This document shows positions 24,421 to 35,927 of a stretch of DNA of 44,571 nt, piece after piece. Where the stretch lies: the NCBI RefSeq assembly GCF_000759435.1, contig NZ_JRJG01000074.1:1-44571 (forward strand), given 5' to 3'. A program made the position numbers and the translations under genes. The notes below the pieces were generated by a model. That model was not told the DNA's origin. It ran no database searches and saw only the letters and a list, made by a program, of their open reading frames with translations. The first letter of the stretch is position 1, and the number at the start of each line of letters is the position of its first letter. The stretch is from Hoeflea sp. BAL378 (GTDB lineage: Bacteria > Pseudomonadota > Alphaproteobacteria > Rhizobiales > Rhizobiaceae).

Positions 24421-25713
24421 TCAGAGCTTGCGCCGGAACGCCATGAAATAGAACCCGTCGGTTCCGGTGCGCCGCGGCGACAGCACCAGGCCGAGATTGG
24501 CGGTCGCATAGGGGACCGGCGCCTCGGCATCCGCCACCGCCGACTTCCAACGCTGCTTGAGGCCGATGGTTTCAAATTCCGGATGCCGCTGCAGGAAGGC
24601 CTTGGTGCGGTCGGTGTTTTCCTCGGGCAGCAGCGAGCAGGTGACATAGGCAATCTCGCCGCCGGGGCGGACATAGTTGACCGCCTCGTCAAGCACCTTG
24701 TCCTGGTCGGCGATGCGGTCGGCGATGTTCTTTTCCGAGATGCGCCACTTGGCGTCGGGACGGCGCCGCCATGTGCCGGTGCCGGTGCAGGGCGCGTCGA
24801 TCAGCACCCGGTCCATGCGCGCCTCCAGCCCCGCCAGATTGTGGGCGCGCTCCTTGATGTAGATGTTCTCGGCGCCGGCGCGGCGGATGCGCTCGACCAT
24901 CGGAGCGAGCCTCCGGCGATCGGAATCATAGGCGTTGATGCTGCCCTCGTTGTTCATCATCGCCGCGAAGGCCAGCGACTTGCCGCCGCCGCCGGCGCAA
25001 TAGTCGAGCACCATCTCTCCCGCCGCGGCGCCGGCAAGGCCGGCAGCGAGCTGCGAGCCCTCGTCCTGGATCTCGAACCAGCCGCGGGCGAAACTCACTT
25101 CGCTGGTGGCGGCGATCTGGCGCTGCGGTCCCTCGCCGGCCTCGATGCGGATGCCGTTGGGCGCGAGCCTTGTGGGCCTGGCGCCCTGGCCGGCAAAGGC
25201 CTCCAGCACCTCGTCACGGGTGGTCACGAGCGTGTTGACCCTGAGATCGAGCGGCGGGCGCGCGGTCATGGCCTGGGCCTCGGCTTCCCAGTCCTCGCCG
25301 AAGGCGCGTTCGAAGGACGGCGCCAGCCATTCGGGAATGTCGGCGCGGACATGGGCCGGGGCCTTCGACAGGTCGCGGGCCAGGCAGTCCGTGAGCGTTT
25401 CGACCGAGGGGATCTCGGGGGCGAACTTGTCGCCGTCGAGGCTGGCCGCCAGTTCTTCTGGGCTCACCTTCCACTGCCGCAACAGCGTCGCCACCGCGAG
25501 CGCCTCCGGCTGGTCACTGTCCATGACGAAGCCATGCGACAGTTTCATCCTCAGCGCATCGTGCACAAGGTTGGAAATCGCCGCGCGATCGCCGGATCCG
25601 GCGAAGCGGTGCGACAGGCCCCAGTCCTTGAGCGCGTCGGGGACCGGGCGGTGCCTGGTCTCGATATCGGTCAGGACTTCTATGGCTGCTTGCAGGCGTC
25701 CGCCGAGGCGCAT
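24421..25713 (-). CDS. RsmB/NOP2-family RNA m5C methyltransferase
   Basis: This is a SAM-dependent RNA cytosine-5 methyltransferase of 430 aa. The N-terminal NusB-like helical part is short, and the Rossmann methyltransferase contains VLDYCAGGGGKSLA (SAM loop, about 235-248). The two catalytic cysteines are C309 in DAPCTGTGTWRRRPD and C359 in VTCSLLPEEN. Both are present, so it should be active. RsmB (16S C967) is the likeliest role, but paralogues in this family modify other sites, hence no symbol. GGGAGA precedes the ATG at 25713. Confidence 0.88.
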   Translation of the reverse strand: MRLGGRLQAAIEVLTDIETRHRPVPDALKDWGLSHRFAGSGDRAAISNLVHDALRMKLSHGFVMDSDQPEALAVATLLRQWKVSPEELAASLDGDKFAPEIPSVETLTDCLARDLSKAPAHVRADIPEWLAPSFERAFGEDWEAEAQAMTARPPLDLRVNTLVTTRDEVLEAFAGQGARPTRLAPNGIRIEAGEGPQRQIAATSEVSFARGWFEIQDEGSQLAAGLAGAAAGEMVLDYCAGGGGKSLAFAAMMNNEGSINAYDSDRRRLAPMVERIRRAGAENIYIKERAHNLAGLEARMDRVLIDAPCTGTGTWRRRPDAKWRISEKNIADRIADQDKVLDEAVNYVRPGGEIAYVTCSLLPEENTDRTKAFLQRHPEFETIGLKQRWKSAVADAEAPVPYATANLGLVLSPRRTGTDGFYFMAFRRKL

Positions 25714-25892
25714 GGTCTGGTCTCCCGATGCATGTCGCGCTCAGAGGGTCGGGGTCGAACGTCAGCGCATATGCAGGATTGCTAAGGTGCACTGCGCCAT
25801 GAGCGCGGTCCCATCGGGCGCGCGGGCGCTTGTGCTCGCCCCCTGCTAGCCGGTCACCTCGTCCATAGCAAGCGATTCGGCCCGGTCCCGGC

Positions 25893-26639
25893 CTAGATGC
25901 AGCGGCCGCCGTCGACTTCCATGGCGACGCCGGTGATCATCGAGGCCTCGTCGGAGCAGAGGAAACAGGCGGCGTTGCCCATGTCCTCGGGCGTCGAGAA
26001 GCGCCCCAGCGGAATGGTCGAGAGGAACTTCGCCCGGATCTCCGGCGTGTCCTCGCCCATGAAGGATTTGAGCAGCGGCGTTTCGCCGGCTACCGGATTG
26101 ATGGCGTTGACGCGGATGCCCGAGGGCGCGAGTTCCACCGCCATGGTCCGGGTCGCGGTGATCATCCAGCCCTTGGAGCAATTGTACCAGTTGAGCCGCG
26201 GCCGCGGGCTGACGCCCGCCGTCGAGGCGACGTTGAGAATCGCGCCTGCGCCCCTTTGCTTCATGCCCGGCACGAAGTGCCGCGCGGTGAGGAAGACCGA
26301 CTTGGCGTTGACCGCGAGCACCCGGTCGAAATCCTCTTCGCTCACATCCTCGAGCGGCGTGGGCAGGTGGGTGATGCCGGCATTGTTGACGAGGATATCG
26401 AGATGGCCAAAGCGGCCGAGCACGGAAGCGGCCATGGCGCCGACGCTGTCGTTCTTCGAGACATCCACCGTGATGGCGATGGCGCGGTCGCCCAGACCGG
26501 AGGCGAATTCGCTGGCGGCCTCGGCATTGATGTCGGCGATGGCGACGCGGGCGCCCTCGTCCAGGAACTTGCGGACGATGCCCGCGCCAAATCCGGATGC
26601 GCCGCCGGTCACCAGCGCGGTCTTGCCTTCAAGTCTCAT
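25893..26639 (-). CDS. Short-chain dehydrogenase/reductase
   Basis: This is a classical SDR of 248 aa, an NAD(P)-dependent alcohol/ketone oxidoreductase. It shows TGGASGFG (11-18), NNAG (85-88), S139 (NVASTAG), Y152 and K156 (WYNCSKG), and the terminal INPVAGETPLL and GVAMEVDGG segments. The ATG at 26639 has GGAGAG five bases ahead; an ATG at 26651 lies at that site's edge. It is 20 bases after the aldehyde dehydrogenase gene and is the last gene of the M20/Dpp operon. Asp36 after the second strand suggests NAD preference. The 179-base stretch after it (25714-25892) shows no gene. Confidence 0.88.
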   Translation of the reverse strand: MRLEGKTALVTGGASGFGAGIVRKFLDEGARVAIADINAEAASEFASGLGDRAIAITVDVSKNDSVGAMAASVLGRFGHLDILVNNAGITHLPTPLEDVSEEDFDRVLAVNAKSVFLTARHFVPGMKQRGAGAILNVASTAGVSPRPRLNWYNCSKGWMITATRTMAVELAPSGIRVNAINPVAGETPLLKSFMGEDTPEIRAKFLSTIPLGRFSTPEDMGNAACFLCSDEASMITGVAMEVDGGRCI

Positions 26640-26659
26640 CGGTCTCTCCATGGAAAAAT

Positions 26660-28132
26660 CTACTTGCCGTGCCAGACGGCGACGGTCTTGAGCGCCGAGA
26701 AGCCGTAGAGCGCCTCGAAGCCCTTCTCGCGGCCGTGGCCGGACTTGCCGACACCGCCGAATGGCAGCTCGACGCCGCCGCCGGCGCCGTAATTGTTGAC
26801 GAAGACCTGGCCGGAGCGGATGGCGCGGGCGAGCCGCATCTGCCGGCCGCCGTCGCGGGTCCAGACGCCGGCCACCAGGCCGTAGTCGGTGCCGTTGGCG
26901 ATCGCCACGGCCTCCTCCTCGTCGCGGAACGGAATGATCACCTGCACCGGGCCGAAGATCTCGTCACGCGCCAGCGCATGGCCGGGATCGACGTCGCCAT
27001 AGAGCGTCGGGCGGACGTAATGGCCGCCCATCGGCGCGGATTTGGGCATCTGGCCCTCGGCCACCGGGGCCAGGCCATCCTCGTCGGCCTCGGCGAGAAA
27101 GCCCTGGACAATGTTCTTCTGCCGCGCCGAGATCAGCGGGCCGACCGACTGGTCCTCCATCGCCGCACCCACGGTCAGCGCCTTGTAGCGCTCGCTCATC
27201 AGGCGGACGATGTCCTTGTGCAGCGAGGCTTCCACGAGGATGCGCGAGGACGCCGAGCAGGTCTGGCCGGCGTTCTGGATGCCGGCATTGACGAGGAACG
27301 GCAAGGCGCGGTCGAGATCGGCGTCGGCGAAGACGATCTGCGGCGACTTGCCGCCGAGCTCGAGCGTCACCGGAACCACGTTCAGCGCCGCCGCCGTCTG
27401 CACCTTGCGGCCGGTCTCGAGCGAGCCGGTGAAAGAAAGATGATTGACGCCGGGATGCGAACAGAGCGCGGCCCCCGCCTCCTCGCCCAGCCCCGGCACC
27501 ACATTGAGCGCACCGGCGGGCAGGCCGCACTCAACCGCGATGCGGGCGAAGGCCAACGCCGTGAGCGAGGCTTCCTCGGCCGGCTTCAGGACCGCGGCGT
27601 TGCCCATCGTCAGTGCCGCGCCCACCGAGCGGCCGAGGATCTGCATCGGGTAGTTCCAGGGAATGATGTGGCCGGTCACGCCATGCGGCTCGCGCAGGGT
27701 GAAGACCGTGTAGTCGTTGAGATAGGGAATGGTCTCGCCATGGATCTTGTCGGCCGCGCCGCCATAGAATTCGAGATAGCGCGCCAGCGCGCGGGCATCG
27801 GCGCGGGCCTGGCTGAGCGGCTTGCCGACATCATGGGCCTCGAGCTTGGCCAGCCACTCGACATTCTCCTCCACCGCGCGGCCGATTTTGGCGAGCAGCC
27901 GGCCCCGTTCGGCGGCGGGCATCGCGCCCCATTCGCCGGCGAGTGCCAATTGCGCCGCATCGACGGCCGCCTCGATCTCGGCCTTGCCGCCGCGGGCGAT
28001 GCGGCCGATCTCCAGGCCGGTCGAGGGGTCCTCGACCGGCAGGGTGCGGCCGCCGCTGGCGCCGATCCATCGCCCGCCGATCAGGCATTGGCTGGTGTCA
28101 AATCCGGCGTCGAGGGTGTCGGTCACGGTCAT
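26660..28132 (-). CDS. NAD(P)-dependent aldehyde dehydrogenase
   Basis: This is a 490-aa aldehyde dehydrogenase with an intact site: N160 (IIPWNYP), K183 (VLKPAEE), E258 (LELGGKSPQ) and C292 (NAGQTCSASSR). The overall look is of the betaine/aminobutyraldehyde or gamma-glutamyl-aminoaldehyde branch, which is only suggestive. The start is uncertain: AAAGGA directly abuts the ATG at 28132, while a GTG at 28126 would have six-base spacing. It lies 13 bases after the transporter ATPase gene. With the SDR and the M20 hydrolase it would degrade a compound brought in by the Dpp-type importer. Confidence 0.9.
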   Translation of the reverse strand: MTVTDTLDAGFDTSQCLIGGRWIGASGGRTLPVEDPSTGLEIGRIARGGKAEIEAAVDAAQLALAGEWGAMPAAERGRLLAKIGRAVEENVEWLAKLEAHDVGKPLSQARADARALARYLEFYGGAADKIHGETIPYLNDYTVFTLREPHGVTGHIIPWNYPMQILGRSVGAALTMGNAAVLKPAEEASLTALAFARIAVECGLPAGALNVVPGLGEEAGAALCSHPGVNHLSFTGSLETGRKVQTAAALNVVPVTLELGGKSPQIVFADADLDRALPFLVNAGIQNAGQTCSASSRILVEASLHKDIVRLMSERYKALTVGAAMEDQSVGPLISARQKNIVQGFLAEADEDGLAPVAEGQMPKSAPMGGHYVRPTLYGDVDPGHALARDEIFGPVQVIIPFRDEEEAVAIANGTDYGLVAGVWTRDGGRQMRLARAIRSGQVFVNNYGAGGGVELPFGGVGKSGHGREKGFEALYGFSALKTVAVWHGK

Positions 28133-28145
28133 TCCTTTCGTCCAG

Positions 28146-29755
<1,610 letters not shown>

Positions 29756-29756
<1 letters not shown>

Positions 29757-30616
29757 CACCGCTCCCGTCTCAGCTTCGGGTCGAACAGGTCGCGCAGGCC
29801 GTCGCCCATCAGGTTCAGGCCGAGCACGGTGATGATGATGGCGAAGCCCGGGAACAGCGCCATGTGCGGGGCCAGCGAAATCAGCGTCTGGGCGTCGGCC
29901 AGCATCCGCCCCCAGCTCGGCAGCGGCGGCTGAGCGCCCAGGCCCACATAGGCGAGCGCCGCTTCGGCGAGGATGGCGAGCGAGAACTGGATGGTGCCCT
30001 GCACGATCAGCAGATTGGCGATGTTGGGCAGGATGTGCTCGGCCGAGATGCGGGCCGCTCCCTTGCCCGCGACCCGGGCGGCGAGGATGAAGTCCCGGGT
30101 CCACAGGGACAGGGCAGCCCCGCGCGACAGCCGCGCGAACACAGGCACGTTGAAGATGCCGATGGCGATGATGGCGTTGACCGCGCCGGGGCCGAAGACG
30201 GCGGTGATCATGATGGCGAGCAGCAGCGACGGGAAGGCGAAGACCAGATCGTTGCCGCGCATGATGATCTCGTCGATGAAGCTGCCGCGGCGGGCGGCGG
30301 CATAGAGGCCGAGCGGAACGCCGACGATCATGCCGATGCCGACAGCTATGAAGGCGACCGCGATCGATACCCGCGCGCCGACCATGATCATGGAAAACAT
30401 GTCGCGGCCGAAATGATCCGTGCCGAACCAATGGTGGAGCGACGGGGTCTGGAGTTTGGTGGCGATCGAGAGCCTGGTCGGGTCGAACGGCGTCCAGACG
30501 AAGGAGATCAGCGCGAGCGCCACGAAGACGGCGGACAGAACGAAGCCGATGACGAAGGCCGGATGGCCCAGCGCCATGCGCAGGAAGGTTCTTTCGGTGG
30601 ACCCGGCCCCGCTCAT
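29756..30616 (-). CDS. ABC transporter permease, DppC type
   Basis: This is a 286-aa inner-membrane permease. The sequence has the DppC N-terminal helix, LHHWFGTDHFGRDMFSMIMVGARVS, and the coupling segment around VAGKGAARISAEHILPNI, ending ALAYVGLGAQPPLPSWGRML, all characteristic of the DppC/OppC family. It starts at the ATG at 30616, overlapping the DppB stop (ATGA), with GAAGG upstream. The ligand of the system is unknown; D,D-dipeptides, opines and short peptides use the same architecture. Confidence 0.91.
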
Positions 30617-31563
30617 CGGCGGTGCCTTCTGAGCCGCGGATCGGCCGCGGCATAGGCGAGATCGACCAGGAAGGTCACCACGATGACGGCGAAGACCAGC
30701 AGGATCACCACCGAGCGGACGACGATCAGATCGCGCTGGGTGATGGCCTGGAACACCAGCCGGCCGAGGCCCGGCAGGTAGAAGACGTTCTCGATGATGA
30801 TGCCGCCGGCAAGCAGGAAGGAGAATTGCAGGCCGATGATGGTCAGCACCGGGATCAGCGCGTTGCGCAGCGCGTGCCGCCACAGGGCCTGGCCCCGGCT
30901 CAGGCCCTTGGCGCGGGCCGTGCGCATGAAATCCTCGTCGAGCGTGTCGATCAGCGACGAGCGCATGACGCGGGCGAGAATCGAGGCCTGCGGCAGGGCG
31001 AGCGCGATGGCCGGAAGCGTCAGCGCCTTCAGCGCCGGTACGAAGCCGGCGTCCCATCCGGGAAAGCCGCCGGCCGAGACCCAGCGCAAATTGACCGCGA
31101 AGATCAGCACCAGGATCATCGCGAACCAGAAATTGGGGATCGCCACGCCCAGCTGGGTGGCGCCCATCACCGACAGGTCGGCGGCCGAATTGCGCCTTGC
31201 GGCAGCGATGATGCCGGCCGGGAAGGCGATCAGGGTCGACAGCGCCAGGGCATAGAGCGTCAGCGGCAGGGAGATCATCACCCGCTCGGAGATGAGCTCG
31301 GACACCGGCACCCGGTAGGTGTAGGAGACGCCGAAATCGCCCTGCAGCAGGCCCGCGACCCAGCCGAGATATCGGAGCGGCAGCGGCTCATCGAGACCCA
31401 TCTGCAATCTCAGCGCCGCCACGGCCTCAGGGTCGGCGTTGATGCCCATCATGAAGGAGGCGGGATCGCCCGGCACCACTTCCATGACCAGGAAGATCAC
31501 GAGGCTCGCCGCCACCAGGCTGAGCGACAGCGACACGAAGCGCCGGAGCAGATAGGCGGTCAT
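30613..31563 (-). CDS. ABC transporter permease, DppB type
   Basis: This is a 316-aa permease that pairs with the DppC-like subunit. MTAYLLRRFVSLSLSLVAAS at the start, VPGDPASFMMG and the LRWVSAGGFPGWD periplasmic loop are DppB features. RTARAKGLSRGQALWRHALRN is the EAA-type loop that meets the ATPase. The gene follows the binding-protein gene by about 70 bases, a gap with no clear hairpin, and has only a weak ribosome site before the ATG at 31563. Confidence 0.91.
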   Translation of the reverse strand: MTAYLLRRFVSLSLSLVAASLVIFLVMEVVPGDPASFMMGINADPEAVAALRLQMGLDEPLPLRYLGWVAGLLQGDFGVSYTYRVPVSELISERVMISLPLTLYALALSTLIAFPAGIIAAARRNSAADLSVMGATQLGVAIPNFWFAMILVLIFAVNLRWVSAGGFPGWDAGFVPALKALTLPAIALALPQASILARVMRSSLIDTLDEDFMRTARAKGLSRGQALWRHALRNALIPVLTIIGLQFSFLLAGGIIIENVFYLPGLGRLVFQAITQRDLIVVRSVVILLVFAVIVVTFLVDLAYAAADPRLRRHRR

Positions 31564-31633
31564 CTTGCATGGTCCAGGAGCATGGGTGAACCGGGGCCGG
31601 ACGTCGCGCCGGCCCCGGCGCTTGCATCAGGTA

Positions 31634-33124
31634 TCACTCTTCCCAGTAGACGCCGGTCATGTCGTTGGCCTGGGTGGGCGAGTTGGGCCACAGGCCCTTG
31701 AGCTTGACATTGGTCACGCCGGTGCGGGGAAGCTGGAACAGGTAGGCGTTGACATAGTCGTCAGCGATCTTCTTCTGCGCCGCCTGCATCAGTTCGGTGC
31801 GCTTTGCCGGATCGGTGGCGTTGGCGAGATCGTCCATGATTTTCTTGAAGTCCGGATCGGCGTACTGGAAGTAATAGTCGTCGCGGGCATAGATGCCGAT
31901 GTCCATTGGCTCGGTGTGCGAGATCACGGTGAGATCGAAGTTCTTGCCCTTGAACACGTCCTCGAGCCACTGCGCCCATTCGACATTGGTGATCTCGGTG
32001 TTGATGCCGACCTCGCGCAGCTGCGCCGCGATGATCTCGCCGCCACGGCGGGCATAGCTCGGCGGCGGCAGCTTGAGGCTCAGCGTCAGGTCGCTGACGC
32101 CGGCCTCGGCCAGGAGCGCCTTGGACTTTTCCGGATCATAGGCCGACTGGGCGGTCAGATCGACATAGGCCGGGTTGTGCGGGGCGAAATGCGTGCCGAT
32201 CGGCGTGCCGTAGCCGAACAGCGCGCCGTCGATGATCGCCTGGCGGTCGATCGCGTGCGTGATCGCCTGGCGCACCCTGATGTCGTCGAGCGGCGGCTTC
32301 TTGTTGTTCATGGCGAGAATGGTCTCGCCTTCCGACGAGCCGATGATCACCGCAAAGCGCGGATCGGCCTCGAACTGGGTGAGGTTCTCGGGCGCCGGGA
32401 AGGCCGGATAGGCGTCGAGGTCGCCGGCCATCATGGCGGCGAAGGCCGCGGTCGGATCGGAAATGAACTTGAAGGTCACTTTCTCGAGCTTGACCGGTTC
32501 GCCCCAGTAGTCGGGGTTGCGGACGAGGTCGACGCGGTCGCCCTTGACCCATTCACCGAAGGCGAAGGGACCGGTGCCGACCGGCTTGGCGGCGTTGTCG
32601 GCCGCCGTTTCCGGCGCGACGATCACCGCATCGCCCCAGGCCATGTTGAACAGGAACGATCCGTTCGGCTTGGACAGCGTCACCTTGACGGTCGCCGGAT
32701 CGACCACCTCGACCGAGGCGATGTCGGCGAACAGCGCCTTCTGGGCATTGGTCGAATCGTCCGCGCGGGCGCGGTTGAGCGAGAACTTCACGTCCTCGGC
32801 GTCGAAGGCCGAGCCGTCGTGGAACTTGGCGCCGGAGCGGAGCTTGAACGTGTAGGTGAGGCCATCCTCGGAGATCTCCCAGCTTTCGGCCAGCGCCGGA
32901 AGAATCGAGCCGTCGGCGCCGAAGCGGGTGAGGCCCTCGAAGACATTGGCGTAGACCACCTCGTCGATCGCCGCGGCCGCGCCGCCGGTCGGATCGAGAT
33001 TTGGCGGCTCCAGCTGCATGCCGATGGAGGCGTCCGTCCTGGCGGCCAGCGCCGGCGCCGGCCCGAATGCCAGACCCAGCGCCAGTATCGAAACGGCCGC
33101 GGCCGCGATCGAAGTCCTTGTCAT
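31634..33124 (-). CDS. Periplasmic solute-binding protein, peptide/nickel family (SBP_bac_5)
   Basis: This is the ligand-binding protein of the Dpp-like importer, 496 aa from the ATG at 33124, which has GGGGAGA six bases ahead. Residues 1-27 are a signal peptide ending PAPALAA. The family hallmarks VYANVFEGLTRFGADGSILPALAESWEIS and LRSGAKFHDGSAFDAEDVKFSLNRA are followed by ITHAIDRQAIIDGALFGYGTPIGTHFAP. Its gene overlaps the end of the M20 hydrolase reading frame region closely (stop at 33160), so importer and hydrolase are coupled. Confidence 0.92.
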   Translation of the reverse strand: MTRTSIAAAAVSILALGLAFGPAPALAARTDASIGMQLEPPNLDPTGGAAAAIDEVVYANVFEGLTRFGADGSILPALAESWEISEDGLTYTFKLRSGAKFHDGSAFDAEDVKFSLNRARADDSTNAQKALFADIASVEVVDPATVKVTLSKPNGSFLFNMAWGDAVIVAPETAADNAAKPVGTGPFAFGEWVKGDRVDLVRNPDYWGEPVKLEKVTFKFISDPTAAFAAMMAGDLDAYPAFPAPENLTQFEADPRFAVIIGSSEGETILAMNNKKPPLDDIRVRQAITHAIDRQAIIDGALFGYGTPIGTHFAPHNPAYVDLTAQSAYDPEKSKALLAEAGVSDLTLSLKLPPPSYARRGGEIIAAQLREVGINTEITNVEWAQWLEDVFKGKNFDLTVISHTEPMDIGIYARDDYYFQYADPDFKKIMDDLANATDPAKRTELMQAAQKKIADDYVNAYLFQLPRTGVTNVKLKGLWPNSPTQANDMTGVYWEE

Positions 33125-33159
33125 GTGTTCTCCCCTTGCTCCCGTTGGACGGCCCGCGG

Positions 33160-34467
33160 TCAACCGCGTCCGTGCAGAAGATCGTCCAGGGCGAAGGCCA
33201 TCACCTTCGCCGAATCGACCATGTCGTCAATGCCCACATATTCATCCGGCTGGTGCGCCAGATCGAGGATGCCGGGGCCATAGGCGATACAGTCTTTCAA
33301 GCGGCCAATCCGGTCAATATGTTTCTGGTCGTAGGTGCCCGGCGAGACGACATGCACCGGCTCGCAGGAAAGTGCTGCGCGGATGGCGCGCTCCACCGCC
33401 TTGACCACGGGGGCATCCACGGAAGTCATGGTCGGGCTCACCTGCCAGAGTTCCTCGAAATCATAGCGGAAGCCGGGCCGCTCCGCCTTCACCCGCTCGA
33501 GCAGGGCGACGATTTCCTCGCGCACCTCGGAGCCCTGCTCCTCAATCAGGTAGCGCCGGTCGATCACCATGCTGGCCTGGTCGGGCACGCAGGCCGAGGG
33601 GAAGCCGGTGTAGCCGGCTTCGGGCTCGGCCTGGCCGCCATGCAGCGAATTGATGTTCATGGTCGACTGGCGCGCGCCGTCGGGCACGACCGGCATGGCG
33701 GTGCGCCGCGCCGCCAGCGCCGGAAACAGCGAAGTCTCCATTTCCGACAGGACTGCGCCCATGTGTCGCACCGCGCAATCGCCCAGGAACGGCATCGAGC
33801 CGTGGGCGATGCGGCCGTGGGTGCGGATCTGCGCCCACATGACACCGCGGTGACCGAGACAGATGCGGTCCTTGTTGAGCGGCTCGGGGATGATGACGTG
33901 CTGCACGCGCTCGGGCGAGAAATAGCCCTGCTCGGCAAGCCAGGCCACGCCGCCATAGCCGCCGGTCTCCTCGTCGGCCGTGCCGGAGATTTCGACGGCG
34001 CCCGGATGATCGGGCCAGAGCGTCACATAGGCCTCGGCTGCGACGATGGAGGCAGCGAGCCCGCCCTTCATGTCGCAGGCGCCGCGGCCATACACCTTGC
34101 CGTCGGACACGGTTCCGCCAAAGGGATCGAAGGTCCAGCCCAAGCCGGTCTCGACGACGTCGATGTGGGAGTTGAAATGCACGCAGGGGCCCGGCCGGCC
34201 GCCTTCGCGGCGGGCGATGACGTTCCAGCGCGGATGCCGCTCGCTGTCGCCCGGGGTTCCCTCGGCGCGCAGCAGCTTGACGTCAAAGCCGGATTTTTCC
34301 ATGCGCCGGGCGAGATAGTCGCAGATGTCGCGGTAGAACTCGCCGGGCGGGTTGATCGTCGGAATCCGGATCAGGTCCTGGGTCAGGGCGACGAGGTCGT
34401 CGCGCCGGGCGGCGATTTCCCGCGCAAGGGCCTGGTGTCTGTCCGGCGAATGGTCGGCCTGCGCCAT
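33160..34467 (-). CDS. M20-family metallo-amidohydrolase (ArgE/DapE-like deacylase)
   Basis: This is a 435-aa zinc-dependent enzyme that cleaves an N-acyl or peptide bond. Metal and catalytic residues are visible: H101 and D103 (FNSHIDVV), bridging D132 (GRGACDMKGG), E166/E167 (ADEETGG), and a late histidine in GTYDQKHID. A lid/dimerisation domain sits between. No signal peptide is present, so cleavage is cytoplasmic. It is the first gene of the transport operon, with GGAGAC ahead of the ATG at 34467, and probably releases the amine that the SDR and aldehyde dehydrogenase then process. ArgE or DapE itself is unlikely given this context. Confidence 0.88.
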   Translation of the reverse strand: MAQADHSPDRHQALAREIAARRDDLVALTQDLIRIPTINPPGEFYRDICDYLARRMEKSGFDVKLLRAEGTPGDSERHPRWNVIARREGGRPGPCVHFNSHIDVVETGLGWTFDPFGGTVSDGKVYGRGACDMKGGLAASIVAAEAYVTLWPDHPGAVEISGTADEETGGYGGVAWLAEQGYFSPERVQHVIIPEPLNKDRICLGHRGVMWAQIRTHGRIAHGSMPFLGDCAVRHMGAVLSEMETSLFPALAARRTAMPVVPDGARQSTMNINSLHGGQAEPEAGYTGFPSACVPDQASMVIDRRYLIEEQGSEVREEIVALLERVKAERPGFRYDFEELWQVSPTMTSVDAPVVKAVERAIRAALSCEPVHVVSPGTYDQKHIDRIGRLKDCIAYGPGILDLAHQPDEYVGIDDMVDSAKVMAFALDDLLHGRG

Positions 34468-34480
34468 GTGATGTCTCCAT

Positions 34481-34507
34481 GCTGTCGCGCCACAATAGCG
34501 CGGCAGC
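34481..34507. other. Hairpin/inverted repeat at the M20 operon promoter
   Basis: GCTGTCGCGC (34481-34490) and GCGCGGCAGC (34498-34507) form a 10-bp inverted repeat with one G-T pair and a seven-base AT-rich centre, in the 63-base gap between rlpA's stop and the M20 start. It could be an operator, an attenuator in the leader, or the end of the rlpA transcript. There is no T-run. No local regulator gene accompanies this operon. Confidence 0.45.
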
Positions 34508-34530
34508 CGGATCTGGCAAGCCGGCCGGGT

Positions 34531-34902
34531 TCAGGAAACCACGTGAAAACAAACCTTTGCGACGCCGGAATTGATCATGCCCAATTGACCGGCGGCGGCC
34601 TTGGAGACATCGATGATGCGACCCTTGACGAAGGGCCCGCGGTCGTTGATGCGCACGACGACGGTCTTGCCGTTGCGGGGGTTGGTCACCTTGACGCGGG
34701 TGCCGAAGCTCAGGCGCGGATGCGCGGCGGTGAGCTTGGCCGGGTCCATGCGTTCGCCCGAGGCGGTTTTCGACGTCAGCGCATACCAGGAGGCGCGGCC
34801 GCAGGAGGGATTGGCGGCAAAGGCCGGGCTGGCGACGCTCGCGGCCAGAATCGAAGACAGGATCAGGGCTCCGGCGCGGGCGCGGGCTCGGGTGGATGTC
34901 AT
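34531..34902 (-). CDS. RlpA-like secreted double-psi beta-barrel protein
   Basis: This 123-aa exported protein of the RlpA family acts on septal or cell-wall glycan in characterised members. It has a signal peptide (about 1-30, ending SPAFAANPS) followed by one DPBB domain: [35 protein letters not shown] and [28 protein letters not shown], including the catalytic-type D of the NDRGPF segment. There is no SPOR domain and no lipobox, so this is the short soluble form. AAGGA precedes the ATG at 34902. It ends the fzlA-queG-SDR run on this strand. Confidence 0.87.
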   Translation of the reverse strand: MTSTRARARAGALILSSILAASVASPAFAANPSCGRASWYALTSKTASGERMDPAKLTAAHPRLSFGTRVKVTNPRNGKTVVVRINDRGPFVKGRIIDVSKAAAGQLGMINSGVAKVCFHVVS

Positions 34903-35017
34903 GAGGCGGTTCCTTGAATCGGTTGAACCGGCGTGGTGCGGGGAGAACCGGGCAGGAAAGAGACCGCTCAAATCACTTGTTGTTGCCGAATGTTGCGACG
35001 CGGCAGGAGTCCGCCGG

Positions 35018-35887
35018 TCAGGCCCCGTCGCGGAGCAGGCCCTCGAGGCCCGACACATAGTCGGGAAAACGGAATTCGTACCCCGCCGCCTTGATCTTCG
35101 CGTTGGCGACCCGCTTGTTCTCGCCGTAGAAGGAGCGCGCCATCGGCGACAGGTCGGCGGTTTCGAAATCGCTCTCCGGCGGCGGCTCGACGCCCATCAG
35201 CCGGGCGGCGAATTCGACGACGTCCTGCGGCGGCGCGGGCCTGTCGTCGGTGACGTTGAAGATCCCGCCCAGACGCTCGCGGGCTAGCAGCGCCGTCGCC
35301 CCGCCGATGTCGGCGACATGGATGCGGTTGAACACCTGGCCGGGCTTAACCAGCCGCCGCGCCTTGCCCTCCTGCACCGTTCTCAGCGCATTGCGCCCGG
35401 GGCCGTAGATGCCCGACAGGCGGATGACGGCCAGCGGCACGCCGGCCCGGTCCGCCAGCCCGGCCCAGCCCTCTTCGGCCGCCAGCCGCGCCACTGAGCG
35501 TTTCGACACCGGGCGGCAGGGCGTCTCCTCGTCGACCCAGTCGCCGCCATGGTCGCCATAGACGCCGACGGTGGAGAGGTAGCCGATCCATTCGAGCGCA
35601 GGCAGGGCTTCGCCAAACCCGGCAGGGAAGGCGTCGAGCAGCGGATCGCCGCCCGAATCCGGTGCGATCGACATCACCAGATGGGTGGTTCGGGAGAGCT
35701 CTGCGGCGAGATCCGGCGAGGGGCGTCCGCCGTCATAGACGAAGGGGCTGAGGCCGGCGGCCCGGAGATCGCCGAACCGGGCGGGTCCGCGGGTCGTGCC
35801 GGCCAGGCGGTCGGCCTCCGCCGCCAGGGCCCGGGCAATCGCGAGGCCGGAAAACCCGGCCCCGAAGATCGTCACATTCATCGACAT
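35018..35887 (-). CDS. NAD(P)-binding SDR-like protein (YeeZ type)
   Basis: This is a 289-aa Rossmann-fold protein related to E. coli YeeZ and extended SDR epimerases. It has [13 protein letters not shown] (9-21), [18 protein letters not shown] (with the ST-x-GVYG sequence where epimerases carry their active-site Ser), and [13 protein letters not shown]. The YxxxK pair of true epimerases is not clear, so catalysis is uncertain. GGGGGAT precedes the ATG at 35887. It follows queG after 40 bases and may share its transcript. Confidence 0.78.
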   Translation of the reverse strand: MSMNVTIFGAGFSGLAIARALAAEADRLAGTTRGPARFGDLRAAGLSPFVYDGGRPSPDLAAELSRTTHLVMSIAPDSGGDPLLDAFPAGFGEALPALEWIGYLSTVGVYGDHGGDWVDEETPCRPVSKRSVARLAAEEGWAGLADRAGVPLAVIRLSGIYGPGRNALRTVQEGKARRLVKPGQVFNRIHVADIGGATALLARERLGGIFNVTDDRPAPPQDVVEFAARLMGVEPPPESDFETADLSPMARSFYGENKRVANAKIKAAGYEFRFPDYVSGLEGLLRDGA

Positions 35888-35927
35888 GTTTATCCCCCAT
35901 TCGAAGTGTTCGCCGCTGCAGCGGCGG